A stretch of DNA of 64,000 nucleotides, taken from Pseudomonadota bacterium (GTDB taxonomy: Bacteria > Pseudomonadota > Gammaproteobacteria > Steroidobacterales > Steroidobacteraceae). Positions within the stretch are counted from its first letter, which is position 1. Each line of letters begins with the position of its first letter. Both the position numbers and the translations under genes were made by a program. The stretch spans positions 1-64,000 of the forward strand of contig JANXUT010000055.1 in NCBI GenBank assembly GCA_025356075.1, in the 5' to 3' direction. Under the pieces are notes generated by a model. That model worked only from the letters and a program-made list of their open reading frames with translations, was not told where the DNA came from and made no database searches. Shown piece after piece: positions 41,596-51,508 of this stretch.

Positions 41596-42552
41596 TCATG
41601 GCGCGGCTCGAGCCCCAGCATATTCGCGCGCGAGCCGCTCGACCAATGCCGCGACCGGCACGACCGCCTTCACCGCCGCGAGTCCCTGCCCGGCACCCCA
41701 AATGTCCCGCCACGCCTTGTAGGCACTGTCGCGGCCCGAGCCGAAATTCATCGTGCTCGGGTCCGAAACCGGCAGGTTGTCCGGGTCGAGCCCGGCCGCA
41801 AGGATCGACTGGCGCAGGTAGTTGCCGTGGACGCCCGTGAAGAGGTTCGTATAGACGATGTCCCCCGCGGCGCTTCGCGCCGCCGTCTCCTTGTAGGCAT
41901 CCGGCGCGTTAGCCTCGGTCGTCGCGATGAACGCGGAACCGATGTAGGCGAGGTCGGCGCCGAGTACCTCGGCCGCCCGTATCGAGCGGCCGTTCGAGAT
42001 GGCGCCTGAGAGCGCGAGCGGCCCGTCGAACCATTCGCGGATCTCGTGCACGAGCGCGAACGGCGACTGGACCCCGGCGTGGCCGCCGGCGCCTGCCGAG
42101 ACCGCGATCAGGCCGTCGGCGCCCTTCTCGATCGCCTTGTGCGCGAAGCCATTGTTGATGATGTCGTGCAGCACGATGCCGCCGTAGGCGTGGATGGAAT
42201 CGTTCACTTCGCGGCGCGCGCCGAGCGAGGTGATCGTAATCGGCACCTTGAACTCGGCGCAGATGCCAAGATCGTGCTCGAGGCGGTCGTTCGAGCGATG
42301 CACGATCTGGTTGACGGCAAAGGACGCCGCCGGCCGGTCCGGATGCGCGCAGTCGTGCGCCGCGAGCGCGGAGGTGATCTCGGCGAGCCACTCGGCGAGG
42401 CGCTCGGCCGGGCGGGCGTTGAGCGCCGGGAAGGAACCGATGATCCCGCTCGTGCACTCGGCGATGACGAGGGCGGGGTTCGAGATGATAAAGAGTGGCG
42501 CGCCGACGACCGGGATCCTGAGCCGCCCGCGAAGGAGTGCCGGCAGCGTCAC
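41596..42552 (-). CDS. Nitronate monooxygenase-family FMN enzyme
   Basis: A 318-residue TIM-barrel flavoprotein of the 2-nitropropane dioxygenase/NMO family: [17 protein letters not shown] at the N-terminus, [25 protein letters not shown] with the conserved His, and [24 protein letters not shown] for FMN phosphate binding. The GTG start overlaps the acyl-CoA dehydrogenase stop (GTGA), so the two are coupled. It could detoxify nitronates, but many family members are enoyl reductases or of unknown role; here a role in acyl-CoA catabolism is possible. Confidence 0.88.
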   Translation of the reverse strand: MTLPALLRGRLRIPVVGAPLFIISNPALVIAECTSGIIGSFPALNARPAERLAEWLAEITSALAAHDCAHPDRPAASFAVNQIVHRSNDRLEHDLGICAEFKVPITITSLGARREVNDSIHAYGGIVLHDIINNGFAHKAIEKGADGLIAVSAGAGGHAGVQSPFALVHEIREWFDGPLALSGAISNGRSIRAAEVLGADLAYIGSAFIATTEANAPDAYKETAARSAAGDIVYTNLFTGVHGNYLRQSILAAGLDPDNLPVSDPSTMNFGSGRDSAYKAWRDIWGAGQGLAAVKAVVPVAALVERLAREYAGARAAP

Positions 42553-43778
42553 GGATTGGGTGCCGCGTGCGCGGAGTACTTCCTGATCTCGAGGTTCGCG
42601 ATCGCGCGGCGATGCACCTCGTCGGGACCGTCGGCGAGCCGCAGCGTCCGGACCCCCGCGTACATCGCCGCGAGCCTCGGGTCGGTCGTAACCCCGGCGG
42701 CCCCGAATCCCTGGATCGCGTCGTCGATTATCTTAAGTGCCATCAGCGGCGCCTTCACCTTGATCATCGCGATCTCGCACCGCGCCGCCTTGTTGCCGGC
42801 GACATCCATCATCCACGCGGCTTTCAGCGTCAGGAGGCGCGCGCACTCGATGTCAATGCGCGCGTTCGCGATCCGCTCCTCCCACACCGAGAACTCGATA
42901 ATCCGCCTGCCGAACGCGCGCCGGCTCATCAGCCGCTTGCACAGGAGTTCGAGCGCTCGCTCGGCGACCCCGATCGTGCGCATGCAGTGGTGGATACGGC
43001 CGGGCCCCAGCCGGCCCTGGGCGATCTCAAAGCCCCGGCCCTCGCCGAGGACCACGTTCGTGGCGGGCACCCTCACGTTCTCGAGCACGACCTCGGCATG
43101 GCCGTGTGGTGCATCGTCGAACCCGAACACCGGCAGCATCCGCACGACCTTGACGCCCGGTGTGTCCGCGGGCACGAGCACCTGCGACTGCTGGTGGTGG
43201 ACGTCCGCACGCGGATCGGTCTTCCCCATGACGATGTAGATCTTGCAGCGCGGGTCGCCGACGCCCGACGACCACCACTTGCGGCCGTTCAGCACGTACT
43301 CATCGCCCTCGCGGCGGATGCTGGTCTCGATGTTGGTCGCATCGGAGGAGGCGACGTCGGGCTCGGTCATCAGGAACGCCGAGCGGATCGAGCCCGCCAG
43401 CAGTGGCCTCAGCCACCGCTCCTTCTGCGCCTCGCTGCCGTAGCGCTCGAGGACTTCCATGTTGCCGGTGTCGGGCGCCGAGCAGTTGAACACCTCCGGC
43501 GACCACATGACGCGCCCCATGACCTCGCACAGTGGCGCGTACTCGAGGTTCGAAAGTGCCGCACCCCGGTCCGACTCCGGCAGGAACAGGTTCCAGAGGC
43601 CCGCCCGGCGCGCCTCCTCCTTCAGTTTCTCGACGACGGGGAGCACCTGCCAGCGGTTCGCGCCGAAGCCCTTGAGCTCGGCGTCGTAGACGGCTTCGGC
43701 GGGATAGACGTGCTCGAGCATGAACGCCTCGAGCCTACTGAGCAGGGCGGCCGTCCGCGCGGTTGGCGCAAAATCCAT
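42549..43778 (-). CDS. Acyl-CoA dehydrogenase, ACAD10/11-like
   Basis: A 409-residue FAD enzyme that would form the 2,3-double bond of an acyl-CoA. It has [24 protein letters not shown], the RxxFG region [13 protein letters not shown], and a C-terminal [15 protein letters not shown] where classic members have an EGT motif, as in the ACAD10/11 branch linked to 4-hydroxyacid or branched substrates. First gene of the run with NMO and SDR. Start ATG at 43778. Confidence 0.9.
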   Translation of the reverse strand: MDFAPTARTAALLSRLEAFMLEHVYPAEAVYDAELKGFGANRWQVLPVVEKLKEEARRAGLWNLFLPESDRGAALSNLEYAPLCEVMGRVMWSPEVFNCSAPDTGNMEVLERYGSEAQKERWLRPLLAGSIRSAFLMTEPDVASSDATNIETSIRREGDEYVLNGRKWWSSGVGDPRCKIYIVMGKTDPRADVHHQQSQVLVPADTPGVKVVRMLPVFGFDDAPHGHAEVVLENVRVPATNVVLGEGRGFEIAQGRLGPGRIHHCMRTIGVAERALELLCKRLMSRRAFGRRIIEFSVWEERIANARIDIECARLLTLKAAWMMDVAGNKAARCEIAMIKVKAPLMALKIIDDAIQGFGAAGVTTDPRLAAMYAGVRTLRLADGPDEVHRRAIANLEIRKYSAHAAPNP

Positions 43779-43848
43779 GGCTCGGGCTCCTAAGGCGGCG
43801 GTGCCGCTCGCGGAGTGTACCGAAGCGCCTGTCGATGCGGGCTTCGCT

Positions 43849-44385
43849 CTAGGGCGTCGCGGCCTCGGCGGGCGGCAGGAACGGCGCGACGAGCTGCTCG
43901 AGCTTCGCCTCCGTCAGCGCCTCCCGGGTTGGCGGCAGCCGCGCCCGGATAACACCCGCGGCATCGATGACGTAGCTGATGGGGAGCGCCGTCGGCATGC
44001 CGAACCCGTTCGTCTTCGCCTCGGCGAGAAGCGCGGCGGGGTAGGTGAACCCGCGCATCGCCTGCACGACGTCCTTGCGATCGTGCGCATCGTCCGCGCT
44101 CGCGCCGAGCACGATGAGCCCACGGGCGGCGTGCGAGCGGTGGAAGGCGTCGAGCATCGGCATCTCGGCGCGACACGGCGCGCACCAGGTCGCCCAGACG
44201 TTGAGCACGACGACGGTGCCGCGCAGGCTCCTGAGATCGAGCAAGCGCCCGTCGAGCGTCGTCACGACGAGCGCGGGCGCCGGCTGGCCGACCTCATCGC
44301 CCGCCGCGAGCGCGCTTAGCGTCGCGAGGAACGCGAGGGCGCCGAGGATCAGCCGGCCGAGGGGCGCGTGCGGGCGTGGTATCAC
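43849..44385 (-). CDS. TlpA-like periplasmic thiol:disulfide protein
   Basis: A 178-residue thioredoxin-fold protein with a signal peptide or anchor ([18 protein letters not shown]) and the active site [13 protein letters not shown]. The cis-Pro region is [10 protein letters not shown]. TlpA/ResA proteins reduce cysteines of cytochromes or copper-delivery proteins in the periplasm. It lies 13 bp after the barrel protein that has a CxCxC cluster, which may be its redox client; that link is inference. Confidence 0.88.
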   Translation of the reverse strand: MIPRPHAPLGRLILGALAFLATLSALAAGDEVGQPAPALVVTTLDGRLLDLRSLRGTVVVLNVWATWCAPCRAEMPMLDAFHRSHAARGLIVLGASADDAHDRKDVVQAMRGFTYPAALLAEAKTNGFGMPTALPISYVIDAAGVIRARLPPTREALTEAKLEQLVAPFLPPAEAATP

Positions 44386-44398
44386 GGCTCGCCCCGCG

Positions 44399-45379
44399 CT
44401 AAAACCGGTAGCTCAGGTTGAGGCGCCAGAACTGCGAGCTCACGACTTGGTTGCCCCGGACGTTCGTGACGAGCGGCAGCCCGACGTCGACGTAGGCCGT
44501 GACCTTGCCCGCATCGACCTCGACCCCGGGGGTGAGCAGCACGCGACTGTAGCCCGTGTCCCCCGGCATGCTGGTGTCGCCGCTGTCGTGATCGCGATAG
44601 CTCACGCTCACCTGCAAGACCGGCGCGATCTTGACCGATGGCCCGAGCGCCCAGCCCTCGTAGTACGCCCCCGCGTTCCCGTTCAGCTCGCGGCCCGGCC
44701 GATAGCCGGCCGCGTGGCTGACAGGCTCATCCCACTGGGCGTGCAGGAAGTATCGCCACTCTTTGTTCTCGGTGAGGTTCCCGAGGTGGTAGGCCCCTAG
44801 GAGCACGTCGGTGCTGCCGCTGCCGATCTGCGTGTCGGCCTCCAGGCCCGGATCGGTGTGATCGCCGTTCGCGAACTTGATGCCGAAGGTGATGCCGGTC
44901 GACATGTCGGGCGAGAATCCCGTGTAGATCCCCTTGATGCGGATGTCGCCGACCGCACCGCGCGTGTACGTGCTGACGATGCCGGTGTCCATGTCCGCTG
45001 TCGTGGCCGAGCGGTGCAGGTAGGGCACTTCGACCGCGATGCCCCACTCGCGGTTGATCTGGTACTGGACGCCCACGTTGATCGCATCCGTCTTGATGTG
45101 CCTGTCGGAATTGTCGGCGGCGGGAGCGCGCGAGGTGCCGCTCCAGTTCCGGTCCTGGTCGATGCCGTCGTATTCGATGAATCCAAGGACGCCGGAGTGC
45201 GTCGGAAACATCGACGCGGTACCGACGTCGAACACGCCACAGCCACACGCGCAGCCGAACGCCGTGGCCGGCAGGATGCCGAGGACGCCGGCTCCGGCGA
45301 GGATGCCGAGGCGGGACAGGAGCGAAACGCGGCTGCACGCGCTTGATGCGCGAGCGTGGCGCTTTGAGAAGGAAGACAT
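44399..45379 (-). CDS. Outer-membrane beta-barrel protein with an N-terminal CACGC motif
   Basis: A 326-residue protein: signal peptide (about 1-41), then GCACGCGVFDVG with Cys at about 43, 45 and 47, then alternating beta strands and a C-terminal QFWRLNLSYRF ending in Phe, the usual signature for outer-membrane insertion. It resembles putative transport or metal-related barrels of the phenol-degradation type. The cysteine cluster at the mature N-terminus could bind metal or take part in thiol exchange with TlpA. Start ATG at 45379 preferred over a GTG 12 bases earlier. Confidence 0.7.
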   Translation of the reverse strand: MSSFSKRHARASSACSRVSLLSRLGILAGAGVLGILPATAFGCACGCGVFDVGTASMFPTHSGVLGFIEYDGIDQDRNWSGTSRAPAADNSDRHIKTDAINVGVQYQINREWGIAVEVPYLHRSATTADMDTGIVSTYTRGAVGDIRIKGIYTGFSPDMSTGITFGIKFANGDHTDPGLEADTQIGSGSTDVLLGAYHLGNLTENKEWRYFLHAQWDEPVSHAAGYRPGRELNGNAGAYYEGWALGPSVKIAPVLQVSVSYRDHDSGDTSMPGDTGYSRVLLTPGVEVDAGKVTAYVDVGLPLVTNVRGNQVVSSQFWRLNLSYRF

Positions 45380-45469
45380 GCTGGACCCCACATTCGATGC
45401 CGAGTGAGGGCCCGGCGTTCCGCGCCGATCTTGATTGGCGACGGTACCGGGTCCGTACGGGACGCGAGC

Positions 45470-45862
45470 TCAGGCGCGCGCCGGGGGTCCTCGGGGCGCG
45501 GCGTAGCGATTCGGTGCGTCGCGCGTGACTACGGTGGGGGGAGATACCGCAACTTCATCGACCGTCGCCGCCAGCGTGACGGCGGACAGGGCTTCCGGCA
45601 GGAGCGGAGCCGCGCCGCTCAGTGCAAACGGGCACGGGCCCTGGTCGGACGCGTGGCGTCCCACCGGGTCGTCGTGGCCGGGCGAGGCGCCACCGTCGTG
45701 GTGGTGGCTACCGCCTTCGCAGAACATAATCTGGACCGTGCCGTGCACGGACGCCGGCATGAACCCGACCGGGATCAGCGCGCGCGCGAGCGCGGCCGTG
45801 AGCGCAAGGAGCCCAACCGCCCGCCTCCACCCGCCGTCCCGCCAGTGATTCCCGAGGCTCAT
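45470..45862 (-). CDS. DUF2946-family protein, His-rich
   Basis: A 130-residue membrane or exported protein: a hydrophobic N-terminal segment (VGLLALTAALARALIPVGFMP) typical of DUF2946, then IMFCEGGSHHHDGG with a His-rich stretch, and CPFALSGA. Family members are frequently encoded with copper-handling genes, and the histidines and cysteines fit metal binding. Its role is unproven. It is upstream of the barrel and TlpA genes on the same strand. Confidence 0.7.
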   Translation of the reverse strand: MSLGNHWRDGGWRRAVGLLALTAALARALIPVGFMPASVHGTVQIMFCEGGSHHHDGGASPGHDDPVGRHASDQGPCPFALSGAAPLLPEALSAVTLAATVDEVAVSPPTVVTRDAPNRYAAPRGPPARA

Positions 45863-45927
45863 GACGGACTACTTTGCAGCAAGCGGACGGCGCGTGGCAA
45901 GCAGGCGTCGATCCCGCGCCGCGTCAT

Positions 45928-46497
45928 TCAAAGAATGAACGGGATGAGCGCCGAACTGCACTCCCGATAGGCGGCGTAGGCCGCGCCGAAATGCTCGCCG
46001 AGCCAGCGCTCCTCGAGCTTGAGCTTGCGCCACAACGCCGCAAACACGAGCACGAGCGCGATCAGGCCGCGCCACTCGCCCTCGGCGATCGCGCTGCCGA
46101 GGAACATAACGAGGAGCCCCGTGTAGATCGGGTGACGGACCCACCGGTAGGGCCCCGTGCACACGATCTCGTGGTCACGCTTCAGCGTCACCGTTCCGCT
46201 CCAGTTGCCACCAAGCACCAGGCGCGCCCACACGCAGAGGAGGAGTCCCGCCACCACGAGGCCGACGCCGCCGAGGTAGATGGCGGCCCCCGGCCGGATG
46301 AACCGCTCGCCGAGCCACCCCGGTGCCGAGGGCAGCAGGAAGAGGAGCGCCGCCGCCGCGAGTGGCAGTATGTGGCCGAGGCGCGAGGCGAGCGACTCGC
46401 GGCGCACAACGGCCTTCACTCCGCGGGCCGCGATCCACCAGTAGATCGCCCAGATGCCCCACAGCATGGGCACGAGGCTGACGTACACCGCTCGCAT
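45928..46497 (-). CDS. Isoprenylcysteine carboxyl methyltransferase-family membrane protein
   Basis: A 189-residue polytopic protein with about four membrane segments. The C-terminal SAM-binding part HEIVCTGPYRWVRHPIYTGLL and LKLEERWLGEHFGAAYAAY are diagnostic of the ICMT/PEMT fold. Bacterial members methylate unknown, probably lipid or small-molecule, substrates. It lies 36 bp after the M20 peptidase gene. Confidence 0.85.
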   Translation of the reverse strand: MRAVYVSLVPMLWGIWAIYWWIAARGVKAVVRRESLASRLGHILPLAAAALLFLLPSAPGWLGERFIRPGAAIYLGGVGLVVAGLLLCVWARLVLGGNWSGTVTLKRDHEIVCTGPYRWVRHPIYTGLLVMFLGSAIAEGEWRGLIALVLVFAALWRKLKLEERWLGEHFGAAYAAYRECSSALIPFIL

Positions 46498-46533
46498 CGT
46501 TCGATCTCCCGTCGTGAAGCAGGCCGGCCGCGC

Positions 46534-48006
46534 TCAGCGCGTCGCCGCCTCGATGAGCCGCGCGTAGAACGCGATGGCGGACTCAAGGTTCGCCGTGGTC
46601 ATGCGCTCGTCCGTCCCGTGCAGCATCGCAAGGTCGGCGGCGGCAAGCACGATCGGCTGGAAGCGGTAGACGTCGGCCGCGACCGCCTGGAGCGCACGGG
46701 CATCAGTGCCGCCGATCATGAGCCCGGGTGCTACCGGGCTCCGGGCGACGTCGGCCGCGAGCGCGGCGATCAGGGACCAGCCGCGCGAGCTCGTGGAGGA
46801 CACGACCGAGGCCTCGAGCGGTGTGCCTTGGATTGCGACATCAACGGGCAATCCCGCCACCGTCCTGCGCGCCCGCGCCTCGACGGCAGCGGATGCATCT
46901 CCCGGCAACAGTCGGTAGTTGATCGTCACGCTCGCCCGTTCCGGCAGCACGTTTTCCTTCGGCGACCCGGACAGCATCGTGAGCGCCATCGTCGTGTGCA
47001 GCATCGCGGCGCCCGCCGGCGTCGCGCGCATCTTGTCGATGAGCGCGGGACCGAGCAGCCACTCATTCGCGATCGCGACGCGGGCCAGGAGCGGCGCGGA
47101 GGGCGCGAGCGCCTCGAGCATCTCGCGCGTGGGCCCCGCGAGCGACATCGGCGCCTCGGCGCCCGTCACGCGCTCGATCGCGATCGCGAGCGTCCTGACG
47201 GCGGACTCGGGCGGCGGCATCGAGGAATGCCCGCCGGCGGCCCGCGCGGTCAGGGTGAGCGTCGCGTAGCCTTTCTCGGCGACGCCGACGAGCGCGACCG
47301 GGCCGCCGGTGACGGGATGCCGCGCGAGCACCAGGAGTCCCTCATCAAGCACGAACTCGGCGTGGATGCCGCGCGCGAGCATCGCGGCCGCCGCGGCCCG
47401 CGCGCCGCTGCCGTGCACCTCCTCGTTGGCGCCGGAGATGACGATCAGCGTGCGCTCGGGGTTGAAGCCGTTGCGAAGGAGCGCCTCCAGTGCCTCGAAG
47501 ATCGACACCAGCGAGCCCTTGTCATCCACCGCGCCGCGACCCCAGACGGCGCCGTCGGCGAGCTCGCCACCGAAGGGCGGGTGATGCCAGCCGGATTCGC
47601 TGCCGGGCGCGACCGGCACGACGTCCTGGTGCGCCATCAGTACCACGGGAGCGAGGCTTGGCTTGTGTCCCGGCCACGTGTAGATGAGCGTCCGGCCATC
47701 GATGAGCTCGCGACGAAGCGCCGCGTGGGTTGCCGGGTAGCTCGTCGCGAGCCAGTCGTGGAGCCGATTCCATTCGGCAGCGTCATCCTCGGCCGGATCC
47801 TGGTGCGACACCGTCTGGAACCGCACCGCTTCACCCAGGTGCCGCGCGGCCACGGCCACGTCGAAGGGTGGTGCGGCCGGGAGCGTGCGGACGTCAGGGA
47901 GGGCGGCGAAGCGCGACTCGAGGCGAACTGTTCGCACGACCAAGATCGCGAGGACGAGGAGTAGCGCGAGGACGATGACCGTGAGAAGCCGCTTCAGCAA
48001 TCGCAT
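46534..48006 (-). CDS. M20-family peptidase, PM20D1-like
   Basis: A 490-residue metallohydrolase anchored by an N-terminal membrane helix (LLTVIVLALLLVLAILVV). The dinuclear zinc ligands are visible in LMAHQDVVPV (H, D) and GRGAVDDKGS (D), with NEEVHG (E) as catalytic/metal Glu. The arrangement resembles mammalian PM20D1 and carboxypeptidase S, which cleave or make N-acyl amino acids. Probably acts outside the inner membrane. Substrate unknown. Confidence 0.88.
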   Translation of the reverse strand: MRLLKRLLTVIVLALLLVLAILVVRTVRLESRFAALPDVRTLPAAPPFDVAVAARHLGEAVRFQTVSHQDPAEDDAAEWNRLHDWLATSYPATHAALRRELIDGRTLIYTWPGHKPSLAPVVLMAHQDVVPVAPGSESGWHHPPFGGELADGAVWGRGAVDDKGSLVSIFEALEALLRNGFNPERTLIVISGANEEVHGSGARAAAAAMLARGIHAEFVLDEGLLVLARHPVTGGPVALVGVAEKGYATLTLTARAAGGHSSMPPPESAVRTLAIAIERVTGAEAPMSLAGPTREMLEALAPSAPLLARVAIANEWLLGPALIDKMRATPAGAAMLHTTMALTMLSGSPKENVLPERASVTINYRLLPGDASAAVEARARRTVAGLPVDVAIQGTPLEASVVSSTSSRGWSLIAALAADVARSPVAPGLMIGGTDARALQAVAADVYRFQPIVLAAADLAMLHGTDERMTTANLESAIAFYARLIEAATR

Positions 48007-48031
48007 GCCCGCCCCCGTTCAACGTTGCCGC

Positions 48032-48982
48032 TCAACGACGCGCCACTCCCGGCGCAAACTCCGCCGAAAGCGCCGCGATGTGCTCGGGGCCGATGCCGCA
48101 GCAGCCCCCGACGATCGTGGCGCCGCGCTTCACCCACTGTCGCGCCCAGCCGAGGTACCCTGCCGGCGTCAGGTCCGCGCGGATGTCGCTCAAGCCAGTG
48201 TTTGCCTCGGCGGTCGTGTCCTGCGGCGCGAACGCGTTCGCGTAGACGCCGATCTCGATTCCGCCGCTGCCAAAGCGCCGCGCCGCCGCGAGCACCTCGC
48301 GCGCACGCTCGACCGCATCCGACATGACTTCCGGCTGGCTGCAGTTGAAGAGCACCGCGGCGGCGCCGAGCCCGATCGCCGCCGTGACCGCCTCGCCCGC
48401 GGGCTCGCCCGAGCGCAGCCGCGGCAAGCCCGCGATCGCCCGCTCATCCGCGAGCGTGAACGAGAGCCAGAGCGGCCGCCGGTCTGGGCCGAGCACCTCG
48501 CGCACGAGCCTGGCCTCGGCGATCGCGCTTAAGGTCTCCGCCGCCCAGAGATCGACTTTGGGTGCGAGCCCCTCGATGAGTACCTCGAGGATCGGGCGCG
48601 CGAACTTGGGATCAAACCAGTCCGCGCGGTACGAGCCGCAGATCGGTGGCAGCGATCCTGCGACCCGGACGTGCCCGGGCGCCGCATCCGCGACCTCGCG
48701 CGCGAGGCGTCCGGCGAGCGCGGCGAGGCGCGCGCCGTCCGACGCGAAGCGCTCCGGACCCAGGTGGAACGGCACCAGCGCATAGCTGTTGGTCGTGATG
48801 ACCTCAGCCCCCGCCTCCACATAGGCCTGGTGCACGCGCGTCACGAACTCGGGCGCCTCCAGGAGCGCAAGCGCCGACCATTCCGGCTGGCGGAACGGCG
48901 CGCCTGCGCGCAGGAGTTCGCGCCCCGTCCCGCCGTCCAGGATCGTGATCCGGCCGGTCGCGCTCGCGGTGTCGGGCGACAT
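48032..48982 (-). CDS. Homocysteine S-methyltransferase-family protein
   Basis: A 316-residue TIM-barrel enzyme: ILDGGTGRELLRAG near the start, TTNSYALVPFHL, a zinc Cys in AVLFNCSQPEV and the zinc pair GGCCGIGPEHI at the C-terminus. It would transfer a methyl group from a donor such as S-methylmethionine or a betaine to homocysteine or another thiol. If glycine betaine is made by the phosphonate operon, such a step could use it, but the genes are 45 kb apart. 12 bp after the PQQ dehydrogenase gene. Confidence 0.88.
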   Translation of the reverse strand: MSPDTASATGRITILDGGTGRELLRAGAPFRQPEWSALALLEAPEFVTRVHQAYVEAGAEVITTNSYALVPFHLGPERFASDGARLAALAGRLAREVADAAPGHVRVAGSLPPICGSYRADWFDPKFARPILEVLIEGLAPKVDLWAAETLSAIAEARLVREVLGPDRRPLWLSFTLADERAIAGLPRLRSGEPAGEAVTAAIGLGAAAVLFNCSQPEVMSDAVERAREVLAAARRFGSGGIEIGVYANAFAPQDTTAEANTGLSDIRADLTPAGYLGWARQWVKRGATIVGGCCGIGPEHIAALSAEFAPGVARR

Positions 48983-48994
48983 GGGTCCCGGTAG

Positions 48995-51172
48995 TCAGTG
49001 CGCGGGTGCCGGCGCGAACGCCTTCCACGACTCATCGACGATGTACGCGTGCAGCGCTTCGGCATCGGCGCGGCTAAGCACGTCGTCCCATCGCCCCATG
49101 CCGTTCGGCGCGAGCACGCCGTTGAGGACGATGTCGTAGAAGATCTGGTGCTTCGCGGTCGTGAGGCGCCTTAGGTCCGGCAGGATGCCGGGGCCGAGGA
49201 TGTGGCAGCGCCCGCAGAACCGGTTGTAGAGCACCTCGCCGTGCGCGATCGTCACCGGCGTTCCCTCGTGCGCCGGCGGCTCGGCGAACGGCTCGTCCTT
49301 GCGCGCCGGTGGCATCGGCACCGCGCCGCCACCGACTTTGAGCGCGATGATGCGGCCTTCGTTGTCGTAGCGGTACGCGGCGGTGTCGGTACCGAGCGGA
49401 TAGTTGACGGCATTGCCGCCGTAGCCGGCGAGCACGGCGATGTACTCGACGCCGCCGACCCGGTAGCTGATGGGCGCCGCGAGCATGCCGGTGCCGAGCT
49501 CGACCTTGGCGAGCTGCTTGCCGCTCGCGGCCGCGTAGACGTTCAGGAAGCCGGCCGCATCGCCCTGGAACACGAGGCCGGAAGCCGTCGAGAGCACGCC
49601 GCCGTCCCAGCTCGTCGCGGTCGGCACTTCCCACAGCACCTTGTGGTTCAGCACGTCGAACGCCCGGAGGTACCCGCGCGACTTCGCCGGTGGCAGGCCC
49701 TTGTCCAGCGTCTCGATCGACGGCAGGTCGCCGTACAGGCTCTTGAGCCCCGCGCGGTCGTACATCTCGGGTGGGAACGCGTTGACGGTGAACCAGCCCT
49801 CGACGAGACCGGCGCGGCGATGCGAGGTCTCGATGTAGATCATCGGCCACTCCATCGACGGGATGAACGTGACGTGGTTGACGGGGTCGTACGACATCGG
49901 CTGCCAGCTGTGCGCGCCCGACGTCGCCGGGAAGATGAGCTTCGGATCCTTCTCGTACTCGGCTGCCGGGTTCGGGATCGGCCGGCCGGTCTTCTTGTCG
50001 ATGCCCTTGGTCCAGTTGATGAACGCATAGGGATCGGCGGAGAGGAGTTCACCCGTCGCCCGATCGAGCACGTAGTAGAACCCGTTCTTCGCCGCCTGCA
50101 TGACGACCTTGCGCGCGCCCTGGCCGAAGTCGAGTTCCGCGAAGATCATCTTCTGCGTGCTGTCGTAGTCCCAGCGATCGCCGGGCGTCGTCTGGTAGTA
50201 CCACGCGAGCTCCCCGCTCTCGGCGTGGATCGCGACGATCGAGGCGGCGTACAGATCGTCGCCGCCCTTGCGGCCATCTTCCTTGATGTTGTACGGCGCA
50301 CCGTTGCCGGTGCCGATGTAGACGAGCTTGAGATCCGGGTCGTAGTTGATGCCGTCCCATACCGTCGCGCCGCTGCCCGCTTCCCAGCGATGGCGCGGAT
50401 CCCAGGTGGCGAGCGCCTTGGCGAGGTGCGGCTGGTCCTGCGGGCCTTCCTTGGGATTCCGTGGCACCGTGTAGAAGCGCCAGCTGAGCGCGCCCGTCGC
50501 AAGCTCAAACGCCGCGACATAGCCGCGCACGCCCGCGAAATCAGCGCCGGCGCTGCCGACGATGACCTTGTCGCCGGCGATCACCGGTGTCGCCGAGGTG
50601 GTGTACGGATGCTGGGGGCTCCTCTCCGGCAGCGTATCCACCTTGTAGATGCGCTTGCCGGTCGCCGCATCGATCGCGTGCAGGTAGCCATCGAGCGTGC
50701 CGACGTAGACACGCCCCTGCCACACAGCGACGCCGCGGTTGATGGCATCGCAGCACGCATAGCGTCCCCACTGCCCGTTGACCTCGGGGTCATAGCGCCA
50801 GCGCTCGGCGCCGGTGGCGGCATCGACGGCATAGACGCGCCCGAAGTTGCCGGATACGTAGAGGGTGCCGTCGACGACGACCGGCGTCGCCTCGAGCCCG
50901 CGCCGCGTGCCGAGCTTGTACTCCCACGCGAAGCCGAGCCGCGTCACGTTGCCGGCGTCGATGTCCTTGAGCGGCGAGTGGTAGCTGCCGTTGCCATCGC
51001 GTCCGGTCGCGAGCCACTGGTCGGGCTCGGCCGGCGCGCCGGCGAGGCGGGCCGCATCGATCTGACCGGCCGGCGGCGCCGGCGGAGGTGGTGGCGGCGC
51101 CTTGCGCTCGCAACCCGTTGCAACGCCGATCAGAGCCAGCACGAACACGAACCGCAGTGTGGTCAGGCGCAC
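48995..51172 (-). CDS. PQQ-dependent quinohemoprotein alcohol dehydrogenase (lipoprotein, lanthanide-type motif)
   Basis: A 725-residue enzyme with a PQQ beta-propeller and a C-terminal cytochrome c domain. The signal sequence ends in a lipobox (VATGC, C21), so it is probably anchored in the periplasm. The vicinal disulfide is in RYACCDAIN. The metal/catalytic region TTPGDRWDYDST carries W-D-Y-D near residues 333-336; the second Asp is the residue associated with lanthanide-dependent enzymes, where calcium forms have another residue. The heme motif FCGRCHILG is near 651-659 and a Met ligand candidate in NGMGRW. Oxidises a primary alcohol, electrons to the cytochrome. PQQ biosynthesis genes are not in this window. 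Confidence 0.9.
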   Translation of the reverse strand: MRLTTLRFVFVLALIGVATGCERKAPPPPPPAPPAGQIDAARLAGAPAEPDQWLATGRDGNGSYHSPLKDIDAGNVTRLGFAWEYKLGTRRGLEATPVVVDGTLYVSGNFGRVYAVDAATGAERWRYDPEVNGQWGRYACCDAINRGVAVWQGRVYVGTLDGYLHAIDAATGKRIYKVDTLPERSPQHPYTTSATPVIAGDKVIVGSAGADFAGVRGYVAAFELATGALSWRFYTVPRNPKEGPQDQPHLAKALATWDPRHRWEAGSGATVWDGINYDPDLKLVYIGTGNGAPYNIKEDGRKGGDDLYAASIVAIHAESGELAWYYQTTPGDRWDYDSTQKMIFAELDFGQGARKVVMQAAKNGFYYVLDRATGELLSADPYAFINWTKGIDKKTGRPIPNPAAEYEKDPKLIFPATSGAHSWQPMSYDPVNHVTFIPSMEWPMIYIETSHRRAGLVEGWFTVNAFPPEMYDRAGLKSLYGDLPSIETLDKGLPPAKSRGYLRAFDVLNHKVLWEVPTATSWDGGVLSTASGLVFQGDAAGFLNVYAAASGKQLAKVELGTGMLAAPISYRVGGVEYIAVLAGYGGNAVNYPLGTDTAAYRYDNEGRIIALKVGGGAVPMPPARKDEPFAEPPAHEGTPVTIAHGEVLYNRFCGRCHILGPGILPDLRRLTTAKHQIFYDIVLNGVLAPNGMGRWDDVLSRADAEALHAYIVDESWKAFAPAPAH

Positions 51173-51508
51173 AGATCCCCCGGAGTGTCAGGCCCACGCC
51201 TCGCGCCGGCGGGCGCTGCGTGTGTGTCTCGATGATAGGCGTTCATTGCCGACGGGGCAGTGCCTCCCCGCCGCGGCACTCGAGGCGAACCGGCTACCCG
51301 AAATCGCTCGCGGGGCCGGGTCTCGCGGCGCTTTCGGGCCGCATTGGGCCCCGGTGCGAGCATTACCCGGCCGCGGATCGACGAATCGGCCCGGAAAAAC
51401 GGAATTTTCACAATGAAATCAATCGACTAAAAACTGTGACGCAGTGCAGCGCAACTGAAATGCTGCGGTGCGATAATTCCGGTGATCAGTTGCCCAGAGG
51501 AGAACATC
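51173..51508. other. Gene-free intergenic region (336 bp)
   Basis: Divergent upstream region of the PQQ dehydrogenase (minus) and the small membrane ORF (plus). The half near the dehydrogenase is very GC-rich. The stretch 51395-51440 is AT-rich for this genome and probably holds a promoter for one or both sides. No ORF with a start signal is seen apart from the small one at 51509. Confidence 0.5.
51469..51477 (+). promoter_or_regulatory. Extended -10 promoter element for the small ORF
   Basis: TG-c-GATAAT is an extended -10 sequence, 31 bp before the ATG of the 24-residue ORF. No good -35 at 16-18 bp spacing, as is common for extended -10 promoters. Confidence 0.35.
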
